Assembly: GCA_014925825.1 (NCBI GenBank)
Contig: JACGCK010000090.1
Coordinates: 1-64,000 of the forward strand
DNA length: 64,000 nucleotides
Reading direction: 5' to 3'
Origin: Pholiota molesta
Lineage: Eukaryota; Basidiomycota; Agaricomycetes; Agaricales; Strophariaceae
The position numbers and the translations under genes were made by a program. Positions 32,189 to 46,137 of this stretch are shown here, one piece after another. Below the pieces are notes generated by a model. That model was not told the DNA's origin and did no database searches. It saw nothing but the letters and a program-made list of their open reading frames with translations. Position 1 is the stretch's first letter; the number at the start of each line of letters is the position of its first letter.

Positions 32189-34357
32189 ATGGCTTCTGGC
32201 TCGTCCTCGTCACTGCCTCATTCTATACGCCCAGTCTCACCCATTGGCAAAGACACGGACGCAGAAGAGAGGAAAGGGCTTCTACATGACACAGAAGACG
32301 ACCTAGAGGATCCTACACCCTCTAAAGAGGACGAATATCAACGTAGCTCCTTGTCTAGACGGAAGATAACTGTGATAGCACTTGCATTCATCGGATTGCT
32401 TGTAACTGGTACACTCGCTCGCACCCTGTTGTTCTCTGCGCATAGAACGTCTCCCTTATACGACGGACCTCTTTACTCGAATGGAACGGAAAACTTCAAA
32501 CGTACCGTCCTTCTCGTTTCTATTGACGGTTTGAGGTAGCTATTCTACCATTTGGCCCGGTGACCATCACATTGATATGATACATAGTGCAAATTACCTG
32601 GAACGCGGGCTGACCCCGCACCTGCTAGCCATCAGTAAGAAAGGGCTGAGAGCTAAGGCATTGCAACCCATTTTTCCTGTGCGTTTCTTATTTATTTTCT
32701 TGTGGACATACTCATATTCTTAGCACAGACACTGACTTTCCCGTGAGTAACGATTGCTTCGCCTTTGGGGTTGATGTTCACCATAATGCATCCGAAGGAA
32801 TCATTGGTCCTTGATGTGAGTCTCAACACTTTCTTTGGGTGTTCATTACCTCAAGTTCTTGACTTGATAGGACTGGCCTATATGCTGAATCTCATGGGAT
32901 GGTTGCCAATGTAATATGAATTGCATTTGTTTTCATGGTCTTCATTTACAAACTTCCGCAGAACTTCTGGGATCCAGTGGCCAAAGTAGAATTCCACTAC
33001 AACCAGATATCATCAGTCTGGAATCCTTCATTCTGGTTAGGGGAACCCGTAAGTCCAATTTAGACGGTCAAAGGCGCTGGTGCGGAACTATTGTTCTGAC
33101 ACTACTATGACTCCAATATAGATGTGGGAGACGGCAGAGAAGGCGGGAATTTTGACGGCGAATCTCATGTGGTAAGTTGGATCATATCACACTATCAGGA
33201 GATTATACTAAACAGCTATCCTTAGGCCTGGTCCTCCAAAGACAACAACGGGGGTATCGTCTACTTATTTCGTACCTTGGAAGGTAAAGATACGATCACT
33301 GCAATTCAAGATGTTGTCCTCATCCATCCTCATCTATTCAAGAACAAAGTTAATCTCAACATCAAGCACGACCAAATCATGCAATGGATAGACCTCCCGT
33401 TCGATAAGAGACCACAACTTATCATGGGTAAGAAACAAACTTAACACGATAGACTTCAAGAAGTAACACCTTCTATTATCCAGCGTACGAGCCGTCTCTC
33501 GACCAGGCTGGACATTTGAAGGGCCCAAACTCTAAACTAGTCAATGTGCGCTTCTCACTTTTATTATGGTAGCTATACTGATTTTACCATATTTAGGACA
33601 CCTTGATCTATGTGGACAGATTTGCAAAGAAAATTCACGACTCTCTAGCCGCTAGAAACTTGACAGATATCGTCGACGTCGTTTTTGTCAGTGATCACGG
33701 TATGACTGACACCAGCAATCCTGAACAAGTCTTCATCAACGAAGTTCTGGGCGAGGAAGGCGTGAAAGCCATCGAACACGAGGACGGCTGGCCGGCTGTG
33801 GGCTTGAGATTTCATAGCAGTGCGAACGTCACGAAGCATCTCAGCGCACTCCTAGAAGCATCGTACGAGAATCCAGAGAAGTTCTCCGTCTATACGCATG
33901 ATACCATGCCAGAGCGCTATCACTTCGCCCACCATGAGCGCATCGCTCCTATCTACCTCGTACCCAACATTGGGTATGTTCTGACGACGAATCCCAAAGG
34001 CGATGATCCCATGAGCAAAGGTGTACGTTCAATCTTCGTGTTTACAGTACATTCAACCAAACCTGACGTCACTGGACATTATAGAACCATGGATATGATA
34101 ACGAAGAGCCATCCATGCAGGCTATGTTCGTTGCTCATGGCCCATTTTCTACCGAAGCCAAGGCCCAGCATCAGCGCCGGTCTCTTGTCTCCCGCGGGGC
34201 TGATAAGGGCTGGCATTCGACTGCCGACGATACCTATGTCATGCAGCCCTTCCGGAACCTTGAAATTTACAATCTGATCATGAAGCTCTTGGGAGTCAAT
34301 GATAGCTATACTGCAAGCAATAATGGTACTGTTGGATTCTGGGATCAATATCTATGA
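32189..34357 (+). CDS. Type II membrane nucleotide pyrophosphatase/phosphodiesterase (ENPP family)
   Basis: Twelve exons (32189-32535, 32588-32678, 32729-32742, 32798-32815, 32871-32910, 32962-33048, 33122-33171, 33226-33283, 33343-33427, 33484-33545, 33597-34022, 34085-34357) give 516 residues in frame. A cytosolic acidic N-terminus is followed by one transmembrane helix (about 65-85), so the catalytic domain is lumenal or extracellular. Metal-binding motifs are VSIDGL (Asp), SDHGM, and NHGYDN after the last intron. The nucleophile Thr147 lies in FPTLTFPNH. Substrate recognition follows with TGLYAESHG. The family hydrolyses nucleotides or phosphodiesters; yeast Npp1/Npp2 are related and respond to phosphate starvation. 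The nucleophile is encoded by a 14-nt micro-exon next to an 18-nt one. Confidence 0.95.
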
Positions 34358-34620
34358 TTGTTATGATTTGGACGTTTTATCGCTTTATGAACCTTACTAT
34401 ATCTTCTTGCTTTATTTGTCGTGAAGTAGCGGTAGTTATAGAGGGCATGTATCTTTATTGAAAGGATCTGCAGTCATGTTAGAACAATAGCAATGACACG
34501 TCAGTGGGAACGAAGAAAGTAAATGCTGGAGCCAATAAATCCAAAGTTGATAGTACAGAGAAAGCAGTGAAAATGAACTCGATAAACATAGAAGAAATTC
34601 TGGTTCCGAGTCTTGGGTGC

Positions 34621-35667
34621 TTAGTGGTGCTCCTCTGCGTCGAATACCATGTCGTTCATATGCTCTCCACCCGGAGAAGGGACGTACGAGGCCTCAGGAA
34701 GGCCCGTTTCATCCAAGCCTTCAGCAGCCTCTATGATCTCATACAGCCGGGAAGCCACTTCGGGAGGAGGAACGCGACCGCCCAAAATATCGCGGGCGGG
34801 CACCGGGGATCCGTAGAAATCGCGATTGGCGTCCTTCCTCTCAATAAGTACCGTCCCTTCCAATGACAACCCAGCAAAAAGACCTGCGCAATCGAGCCAT
34901 ATCAGCGACTAATAGTCGAAACATTCCAAGCCCTCTCACCCTTCGACTTCGAATACGAGAACATGGGTGCGGGGTGAGCCAATGTGGCCTGAACACTTCC
35001 TCCCGTGCCAATGGGACCCGCAGCAGCGCTGATGTTCCCGCCAATCGTGACGTTGCCTCCAATTGAGAAGGCACGGACAGCGTCCTCGCTGTTGAGCACA
35101 ATCACGAAATCGGTGATGTCGGCGCCTATTTGCAGCCCCCACCCCACGCCCGCAGTCGCGATACAAGATGGTGCCGACCATGATCCATCAGGAAGTCGAG
35201 CGATGACTAGTCCGGAACCGGCTCTGCCTGAGAAAACGAAGCCAGCTTTGACGACCTGGAAGATGGCGAGGCCTGGAAAACAAACGTGGCGGGCGCAGAG
35301 ATAGGGGGTAGGGAAGAGTTATTGAAGAGTTACATTGCTTACTGGAACGCAAACTGACCTCTTGCTCTCTGCAGGACAGCTTTGGGGATGGAATTCAGTG
35401 CTGATTCGGGGCGTTCAGGATCCGCTGTGTGAAGAAGAGCGTTCAATTGGGAATAGCATAAGCTTAGTGAAACTATAAACAAAGCGAATGAGTACCCAAG
35501 AAACTATCCAAAATCTTCGCAGCCTTTTCTGCTTCTCCAGGCAGTGAGAATGTCTGCACAAAGTCTCGCGACCCAGATGCCACCTTCGTCGTGCTGGTTT
35601 GGAGGAAAGCAGATGCTTGAACGCCAGCTTTCTGTGCGCCCTTTCGGAATTTATCGAGCATAGACAT
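34621..35667 (-). CDS. SYLF-domain (Ysc84/SH3YL1-type) lipid-binding protein
   Basis: Four exons (35667-35496, 35424-35359, 35272-34940, 34883-34621) encode 277 residues. The SYLF domain runs from about residue 55 to 235, with LQRARGLAIFQVVKAGFVFSG, the Gly-rich GVGWGLQIGADITDFV, and GGNVTIGGNISAAAGPIG. In yeast Ysc84 and animal SH3YL1 this domain binds phosphoinositides and actin at endocytic sites. There is no SH3 domain here; the C-terminus is acidic and ends FDAEEHH. The third exon contains most of the fold. The donor of intron 2 is GTCAGT. Confidence 0.95.
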
Positions 35668-35946
35668 GTTCGGGTTTCGAAGACGCTGGCGTTGAGAAAA
35701 TTCCGGGTTCTGAGCGAGGGAAGATGGGAGATGGGAGATGACCGTCGGAAGGATGGCAGTGATATTAGTACTCCATACAGATACATCATTTACAGTTAGT
35801 ACAGTAGGTCGACTATATTACGTCATCCTCGGCTTGCCCCTAACTACCTGAAGTGAAATCTTACGGACAACGTTCTTGGAACAAAGGAATAATTGTGATT
35901 GAAATCGGAAATGAAATTGGTTACATGGTTAGGTATCTAAAATTAT

Positions 35947-38187
<2,241 letters not shown>

Positions 38188-38249
38188 TTTGGAAGACCCC
38201 AAGGACGGAATATCGCAATAGGATGAAGGAGGGGCTATATTTTACGTCG

Positions 38250-38257
38250 TATTTATA
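38250..38257 (-). promoter_or_regulatory. TATA box of the glucoamylase gene
   Basis: On the minus strand TATAAATA lies 63 bp before the ATG at 38187, in an otherwise ordinary sequence. The position fits a core promoter with a short leader. Confidence 0.55.
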
Positions 38258-40223
38258 CGCGGCTAGCTCGAAGAATAAGATGAATGATCCCTGTGATTTA
38301 TCGTTCAAGTTGAAAATAGAGTTACAGGACAAATACGCACGAATCAAATGCCATCCAATGAGTTGCGAGGCGTCATGCGTTCTTGACACAGCGCATGGTC
38401 TTTAAAGGTCATTATGCCAGGAATCCCGGATTGGCGCATTGGTTACTAGCTGTCCATCTGCTTCGTAATAAATATACTCCTCGGACGCATTCCCCAGCTT
38501 CCCCGAAACCACCGAACTTGATCAAGGTTGCTTGGCCCTAGCATGACGGGGTCAAATGGTCAACATTAGTCTACTGGGGTCGATACTGGTTCAATACTCG
38601 AGCAGCTAGCCTGAGAGTACCAAATCTCACAGTGCGGAGCGGTCCACTGAAATTGTTAGGACTTGTTCCCCATACCCCATAATCATCCTGAGGCCCAGAG
38701 ATGGCAGGGTACTGTCACGAGTAATCTTGTATTTGTCGAAATAGTCTTTCGAAAGAGTGCGTAATTTCTTGTTCCGGGGATGAAATACCCATAGAAGCTG
38801 GGTGTCGCTGCGCAGATCATAAGGAAATGTATCATGTGGATGATGTCGTCGTGTGGGCGAAAGTCCAAAGTAAAGTGGCGCCCAACCACATACATCAAAA
38901 TATTGTCACACATCTCTCGCAGTAGGTTCAACTTTGGTTCAACTGCTACTAAGTACTCCACAGTGACTATCACTGATAAGTATAGCTTGGTATAGGCCGA
39001 AGTCCCACCGACCTGTCCATGATGTATTCGAGATAAAGTGAGGTTCACGAGAGATTCACTTTCTGTATCTCTTTCATTATCTCGGATGATCCATCACATA
39101 CTTATCTTCAAAGCCAGTATCGCAAAATTCTGAACTCACGTCGAACCTTGGTTGAACCCGACATCACTCGATTAAAACTCTTGAACGAGCCGAGATTGAT
39201 ATACTGGCGTTTCCAAATCCTCTAAAAGCAATTCCCGAGCAGAGTTTTCGATCGTTGGAATACGCGTCTAAACTTGAAGTCCGTCAGAATGCTTCGGATC
39301 GTTACGTTTATGCGTGCTGTCAATGGCGTTGATATTCAATGCTCTGAAGTTATATTGGCCGGAAATAATACCTTTGTATTAGTAGACAGGTGAGTTTATG
39401 AACACTTATAATTTGTGTTCTACATGTTCGTATGTATATTGTGAAAAGTTCTGTACACACTCAATTGTTCGGGTCGGAATGGCACAGTATTGTTAACATC
39501 GATGCCACCGGGGTTCTGGTCTCATCTATGCCTACGATTCGGAGCATGTCAGTAATCCTTCTGCACTGAAACACAGCGCGTCATAGATATCGCAGATGGT
39601 GAATTTTGAACAAATCTGGCGCATGGACGCTTATTTGAATCTGCAAGTTGGCCTTCAATCTTTATCTCGTTCCCTTTTCTACGCTAACGGAATTGTAGTT
39701 TGATATTAGCAGCGATAATGTGGCTCCTCAGGGCTTAAATTTTTGAATTTTTAAATTACTACGTGCCTCAGGGCCTCACGGAGCTCTAGCTACCCTTGAA
39801 CAGCAAAACAATCGCGTTTCCTAAGATTGGGTAGGTTAAAATAAGTGAGGCATCAGAACTAAGAGTACTTACTAAGGCCGGCTGCCTCTTTACAAAGGAC
39901 AAGTGTGGGGCGCGGGCAAAAAAGGGCATGAAGCAGGGACTCTGTGGCCATGAAGGTGACGAAATCTGCGCGTAGGATTAAGAACTCGCCGGATGCAAAT
40001 TGTTAAGCGCCCAGACAATTATGATGCATTTCCTTGGCATGTCCATCATAAAGGGACGGCACGTGATTTTTTGGACTTCGTGAAAATTCTGAAGGCTTGA
40101 AGCTTGAAGCTTGAGCGATTGAGTAGGCTTTACATAAACATCTCACGAATAATTGAGATCGCAAAGGCATAGATTTATAGAGAAACATTTCAATATCGAT
40201 GTATCATCAACGTAAAGCATGGC
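38258..40223. other. Intergenic region without a supported gene
   Basis: Nearly 2 kb. It begins with the upstream region of the glucoamylase gene. No frame carries a recognisable domain; the longest (minus, 38683-39048) is unconvincing. A short 7-bp tandem repeat (GCTTGAA, three copies) lies at about 40095-40116 near the 3' end of the dioxygenase gene. Confidence 0.5.
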
Positions 40224-41429
40224 TTAGAATCCACTGCTTTTACCTCTATTGTCGACGCAAAGCGGAACCTCTGCCATTGATGCAAGTCGAAAGATATGCC
40301 GAGGTTCAGCGACGTTATCTTCATTCATATAATCCACTACGGCTGTATCTAATTGAAGAGTAGACTGTAAGCGAAAATCAAATAACTTGTCCGCCAACAC
40401 TCACGCAAAGTTGATCGATTATCAAAAAGCACGACAGTTTTTGGTGTCCATTGAACACGAGCCTGGAAATCATGTCCGCCGACAATATGCTGGAGCAAAA
40501 AATCTGTAATAATCTTGAATTCTCCGTCTTTCATGCCTTCAAAGCCTGTGGTAAACTCCCCGTTGATAAAGATGCACTTTTCCTTTGTTACAGGATGTAC
40601 ACGAATAAGGGGATGTAGGCTCTCCACCGGCGCCTTGCGAACGAGGCCACCAGCGGCAGCAGTATGTTCGCACATTCTCTGCGAGGAGTGAACGACCTTG
40701 ATATCATCAAGCTTTTCTCTGAACGCTTTAGATAGTCGTCTATATCACAGTTTTAGTATTTTAACTGATGTGAATAAGAAGACCTTACTTATAGGCCATG
40801 TCGGTGGCTGCAAAGACTGTGTCTCCACCAGCAACAGGGCCGTGAAGCATACCAAGAGCAACGTATCCCGGAGGCTGACGCTCGTAGCTGACATCTTGAT
40901 GCCACAAACAAGTGCTCTGATGCTTTTCAAGGAAATTATCGATTTCCTCCTTGTTCCCTTCGCGATGGATAATATGGAATCCTGGATATCCTGGTAAAGT
41001 ACCAGATACTGGTTGATAATTTGGCTTTCCAAAATATTTCATGAAGTCCTGTTGGAATTGCGGACCGGCGTCGATAAAATCCTGGTCAGGAAAGGCCAAG
41101 ACCTTACGCTCGCATATGAGGAGTGCCAATTCGTCCTTTGCAGCATCCGAAAGCGTGGTAAGCTGAACACCGTCAACGATACTTCCCATCCGAGGAGTGA
41201 TATGTCGGATCTCTACGCTTTTCTTCAAGAAATTTGGCTTGCTCGGATCGGCACGCAAAGCAGGATCTTCGAAATCGAATGGTGGCAGAGGTTCAAACCA
41301 TATGTTGTCGAACGTTGGCAGATACTGGGGATATTTCGTAGCAAAGGACTGGCGAGAGTCATAATTGTATGGCACATTAATGTCATAGACGACAGCAGCG
41401 CCCTTTGAGATGACAGTAGTGGTCGACAT
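40224..41429 (-). CDS. TauD/TfdA-type 2-oxoglutarate/Fe(II) dioxygenase
   Basis: Three exons (41429-40789, 40739-40405, 40348-40224) give 366 residues. The iron site is His177-x-Asp179 in CLWHQDVSYE and the distal His326 in HTAVVDY, which spans the last splice junction. Arg346 in RHIFRLASM is the 2-oxoglutarate anchor. FPDQDF and GGDTVFAATDMAY are further TauD landmarks. Fungal members use sulfonates such as taurine, or sulfate esters, as sulfur sources; the substrate here is not determined by sequence. It has no signal peptide, so it is probably cytosolic. The first half is encoded in one long exon. Confidence 0.95.
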
Positions 41430-41996
41430 TTAGGTGTTGGGTAAGAACTTAGAAGCTAGAATATTCTTGTTAGAAACGCACCTCCTTATAACTCAGTATC
41501 TGCAGCAAATGTCTTGCTTGGGAAGGTTCATAACAAACCTTAATCAAACATCATTTCCGTAGCATCAAAATCTTAGGTTATTCGAGAAGAAAATGTTGAA
41601 CAAGATTGAAACAAGATTTGAGCGGCAATCCGAGACAACGGGTAGCGCGTGCTGGAGCCACAACACAAGTTGAGCGATGGGAATTTGACGTAGTCTGGAC
41701 ATGGTGTATTTATGATGAGTCGATGTGGATGTCCTGTTTGAGAATCACGAAAGCTACTCTCCACGGGCCGTATTGAATAATAAATATGTCTTAGACACAG
41801 AAAACTTGCCAGGTGAGCAAAGATAATAAGATATCATTTGCAAACGTGAAAGTGAACTAGAAGCATTGAAGACGTTATAAACGGCTAAAGCGGGTATAGA
41901 AATAGGTAGGGTATGTATCTTACACACGAGAAACCACGGCAGTGAAGGGGTAGCCCTTTTGGCGTGGTCAAGTTGGCAGAGAAGGGAGCCAATCAA
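41430..41996. other. Intergenic region, promoter side of the dioxygenase
   Basis: 567 bp between the dioxygenase start and the 3' end of the MIF4G-like gene. It is AT-rich. There is a CACAACACAAGTTGAG stretch and no recognisable gene. Confidence 0.5.
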
Positions 41997-43502
41997 TCAT
42001 TGACGCAGCTCAGATATCAAAAGGCTTTCCCACCCTCGAACACAGTCCACGATCTCTGCAAGCCTCGCTAACAGCTGGCCCTTTCTCCACGGTTGTCCCA
42101 CGACGCTCATGTCATCGGCAAGATTGTTATTCATGAAATTCGCATGCAGGCCAGTGATAAAGTCGTGGACGTGGCAATTTAGTTGAATGACTCCTTCCGG
42201 GTGAAGCGTCGGGTGTCCGTCTTCCGAGGCGTTGCTTGGTACCCAGAATGACTGACCGCAGCCCAAAATAATGTTGTAAACGGCTTCGGTATGTTCCACA
42301 GACATCAGGTCTTTCAGCAGCACACTGATACACATGCTTATATGTTCTCGTCCGATGAGATTTTGCTTGAACAAAGCAGCTACGGCTTTGCATAGCGACA
42401 GAGAAGAGCGAACGAAGCCAGAAGAAGGCGCAGTGTTATAGCTGATTGAACCGGATTTCGTCTATGGGGGCTAGAATTAGCAAGCGAAGTCTTCGGCAGG
42501 ATCAGGCGGACTTACACAGTCCCAGGAGTTTATGAACTGCATCAAGACGACTTCTCTCATATTCCACACGAAAGCTTGTGCCACTTCTTCTCCCTGTAAG
42601 TTCGAAAATTGTCGCTGAAGCTCAGCAGCAACTGCTGCAACATCGTCTGGCTTCGGAAATTCTTCGACGTTCAGGCTGTCTGATTTATCGGAAGTATCAT
42701 TCACCGGAAGATATCTGGAAAAGTGGCAAGTGAGAATTGCTTGATGCTCCTCGTCGAAATTAGGAGCAGAATTACATGCAGCAGCACAAAGACTTTCAGC
42801 AAGAGCAAGGAGGTTTTCTATATCCCAGATAGCAGTGCTGTCGACGATAACTTTTACCAAGGCTTCCCGCTCGCTCGGGGTTGTCGATGAATTTAGAAAA
42901 TCATAGAGGTTGGGAAGATATCTGGGGTCAGGCTGCGAGGGCTGGTCGACAGCGCCCATATGAGTATCGAACACCGATGGAGGCCAAAGACAGCCGGCTG
43001 GAAGTGGAAGTCCAGGCGGATAGTGGGGCGGAGTTTGTTGCGTAGGAAGGCTTGAATGAGTATCATTTATAATGGCGTCTTTCTGTTGGCTTCCAGGTAA
43101 TATGAAAGAAGGAACAAAAGGAGCGGCGTGTGGGTTCAGGTCCTCCTTCCGGATGCTATCAGGAGAATATGATGCATGAAATTCTTGATCAAATGAAGTA
43201 TATTGTTGCTGATTATAAGAGGTATCATGAGAAGGGGTGAATCTTGGATGCGAAAATATCCTTTTGATCTCTTCGTCCTCTAGTTTTAATGACGTTGATG
43301 ATATCGTACTTGCTGGAGAAGTTGAAAGTTCGGGAACATCCCAGCCACTGGGAGCTGGGTGGAAGGAGACAAGTTGGGGCAAGGGAGAATGTATTTCATT
43401 GGGACTGATTGAGGGTGATGGCGTAGGGATTGCAGGACCAGTATTGAAGGCATTGGGTTCGATATAGCGGTTGAAGCTGATGATCAGTTGTGGTTGAGCC
43501 AT
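41997..43502 (-). CDS. MIF4G-like helical-repeat protein, uncharacterised
   Basis: Two exons (43502-42516 and 42461-41997; 54-nt intron) give 483 residues. The first 220 residues are Pro/Ser/His-rich and disordered. From about 225 the protein becomes helical (YLPNLYDFLNSSTTPSE, VVLMQFINSWDC). The second exon has a pattern like MIF4G repeats, with LCKAVAALFKQNLIGREHI, CISVLLKDLM and HTEAVYNIILGC. MIF4G repeats occur in eIF4G, CBP80 and related RNA-binding scaffolds. Basidiomycetes have many such orphan proteins, so a role in translation or mRNA handling is only a suggestion. I start at the ATG at 43502 (MAQPQLIISF); an in-frame upstream extension exists but is less likely. Confidence 0.75.
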
Positions 43503-44599
43503 AGTGTGCAAGGTAATGAATGAATGTAAAGTTTGGGAAGGAGTGAATGTATTTGACGAAAAAGTGTTTGAGGGCGGGAAAGAAATCAAGCAACGCACGG
43601 CGTCGCAAAGGATTATTCAGTAGGCGGGTCCTGAGGTGAACTATAAAGGACGTATTTATGTAGGAACCGCCCATGATAAGCTTTCCATTCGGTTGTAATC
43701 TGTAATAATGTCGGGTCAAAGCACAAAAAGCGATGAAATGTACCTAGTGAGAGTCCCCCACAGAACCATTAGCGACAGCCAGGAACAATAGCAAGGACAT
43801 ATGAAGCCGAACATGAGGACAATGCAATAACGTTGATCGCTCCTATAATTGAAAAGGTCAATGACGAAGATGATAACAGGTGGTCCATGGAACTGTCGAA
43901 GAGACAATAGCTAGCTGCAAGCCGTGGTTACCGAGACTCGTCGAGGCGGTCAAACTTCTCAGGTAACAACACTTCATCGCAGTACTGGCAGCCTGAGCTT
44001 GTCATGGAAACTCAGTATTGTGCACTTGATTCAGCAAAAATCAGTGCTCCAGATTGATGAAATGCCTTGGGTGGCACAATCTTGCTTGTCAATTGGTTGT
44101 GGTTGTTCGTCGGACTTGAAGAGTCTGACTCTGAATTGCTGAACCTGTCCGATGATCTGGCACCGCAAGACGCGGGCCGTTTGTAGATATCTAAATAATA
44201 ATGCCGAACGTTGAACTTGAAGCTCAAGCTTTGAAGCTTGAAGTCTGCAATTTCTGTGTCAGTGCAAGCGCAACTATTCCTAAGGTCTCATTCTGAAAAT
44301 ATTAGAAAAGTTTTCTGGAAATACAAGAGATGTATCCTAATGTAGTACATGTATATAGAAACATATAAATACTGGAAGAAGATGGAGGTCAGAGAAAGAT
44401 CACCCTAGCACAAAATTCCCGGAATTCCGATAGTCACAACCAAGCTGAACCAAAATATTCACAGAAGATGTACGAAGAAATGGAAGTATCCATCAGACCC
44501 TAGCTATCTTATAATATTTGGGCGTTAAAAAACAGTTAAATTAGGAATTGGAAAAGTGGATTCTCGCCGGTGACCTACTTGACGAGAAAATATTCCAGG
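43503..44599. other. Intergenic region without a supported gene
   Basis: 1.1 kb between the MIF4G-like promoter and the Sgf29 3' end. There are only short frames. A palindromic AAGCTCAAGCTTTGAAGCTTGAAG cluster around 44217-44244 resembles the GCTTGAA repeat at 40.1 kb. Confidence 0.5.
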
Positions 44600-45873
44600 T
44601 CATTTCAGAGACTGTTTTTGGGCGTTGAGAAGGTGTGCAGGGAACTGAACCACCCAATATGCTGATATGCTTTGTTCCATGTCTTCATCATCTTCGAATT
44701 TCACTTTGTACATTGGCGTGTACTTAGTTGATGATGTCTTTCATATTGTTAGCCGTTGAAAGCAGGTAGCTCGATGTAAGCTCACCTTGTCCGCATGAGG
44801 GGTGGATATTACCTGGGCGGGATAGAAACAACTAGTATCGGGATATAAAGCCAGTACCGTAGAGCCGATGGGGAATATTGGATAAAGACTCAAATGAGCT
44901 GGGCTGCCAACACTGGCTGTCGGGTCCGGAAGGGGAACAATCGACTTAAGACTCGCAGTATAGATGCTAAAACGAGGTCAGAAATCAACAAAGAAAAACT
45001 ATTTTTCTTTCTTACGCGCCAGGCTGTCCATCTTCTTGTGGCTCGACATCTTGAACTTCATATTTACCACCATCCTTGCCTGAGTTAATAACACGCGTGA
45101 TTACAGCAACAATCCAAGTGCCTTCTTCCGCGTCGGCTGATTTAGGAGGTCGAAAAACGACCTTCCTACCTTGCTGTAATGACTGTTGCTGCTTAGCCAG
45201 AAGCGAATCTTTCTTCGCCCTTGAATCACGCAGGCTTGAGGTAGGGCCTACAGAGTTGGTCCTCGGCGGTAAAGTTATAGAAACCGAACGCCCATTGCCT
45301 GATACCAGTTGAGCAGGAACAGGTGTACCAGATGGAGACGGCGCTCTTGGTCGTTTATTTCTCTTCTCCGCTATCGCAGAGTAAATAAACGGCATTACAC
45401 TCATCTGACCGCCACTCACCTGGTTCTTCTGTAGCGTTACGTAACGCGAGGAGAACGCCCACATGTTCAATGGCATCATCAAGAGCTCTGGAAATAGGTG
45501 AATAATGTGTCTGCAAATACGTTATCCTTGACCTACGCGGCTTCTTGCTTAGAAAGGTTCATGATTTCTCCGAGACCTGAGGATAATTTGGCGTGAGTAG
45601 CTTTCAGAGAAACCAAGCCTTCGGTCGGCAGGGTATCATCAGTAGGCCATGCAGATATTAATCTGTTAACACGACCAATTGTTTCTGCAGTCCCAGATTG
45701 CGAATAAACAGCTGATAGACCTTTCAACGAGGTAGTAGCGTGTCCCCAACAATCCATCTCTAAAGAAGGTCGTGTTGCTTTAATTGGGAAGCAGTTCAAC
45801 TTTTAGTTACCGTGCGAGACATACCTTCTGATAAAAGGGGTCTCGATGGACCGCTCCGCCGCCTGCTATCCAT
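44600..45873 (-). CDS. SGF29: SAGA-associated factor 29 (tandem Tudor histone reader)
   Basis: Six exons (45873-45825, 45759-45537, 45487-45420, 45370-45016, 44966-44786, 44737-44600) give 337 residues. The N-terminal helical part (about 17-115) is followed by a basic linker. The SGF29 C-terminal double Tudor domain comes next: GRKVVFRPPKS, GTWIVAVITRVI, YEVQDVEPQ, then VLALYPDTSCFYPAQVI, YKVKFEDDED and the end AYWVVQFPAHL. The family reads H3K4me2/3 and recruits the SAGA acetyltransferase, in the nucleus. The aromatic and acidic residues of the reader pocket (Y/D in ALYPDTSCFYPA, F/D in VKFEDD) are present. All phases agree, and the very short first exon gives MDSRRRSGP. Confidence 0.95.
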
Positions 45874-46137
45874 GCTGGAGGAGTGCAAAGGGTTCCCTAT
45901 AGAAGGAAGCTGCCGCACGGTAAACCTCCGGATTTGTTAGTTGTGGATCATGATCAAGAGCCGGAATGTTAGCTTCATTCAAAGTCATTTATATTCAAAC
46001 TCCGACGACATAAGGACTTCCATCTGTCTGCAAGCGCCCTGTGAAGCGCTGTGCCACTAAGCCATTCCCATACTGTGTTTATAACTGATACTACAGTTAA
46101 CTGTGTATAACCTGCTATGCTGTATTTACCCGCTCAA

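Noticed and set aside
45850..45992. Short minus-strand frame starting MTLNEANIPALDHD upstream of Sgf29
   Set aside because: It ends at a stop overlapping the Sgf29 start and cannot be joined in phase to Sgf29 exons; it may be an upstream frame in the leader or chance.
46020..46110. Second tRNA candidate on the minus strand (TGGCTTAGTGG resembles an A box)
   Set aside because: The B box (GAGTTTGAATA) is poor, acceptor ends do not pair and the anticodon stem requires an eight-base loop.
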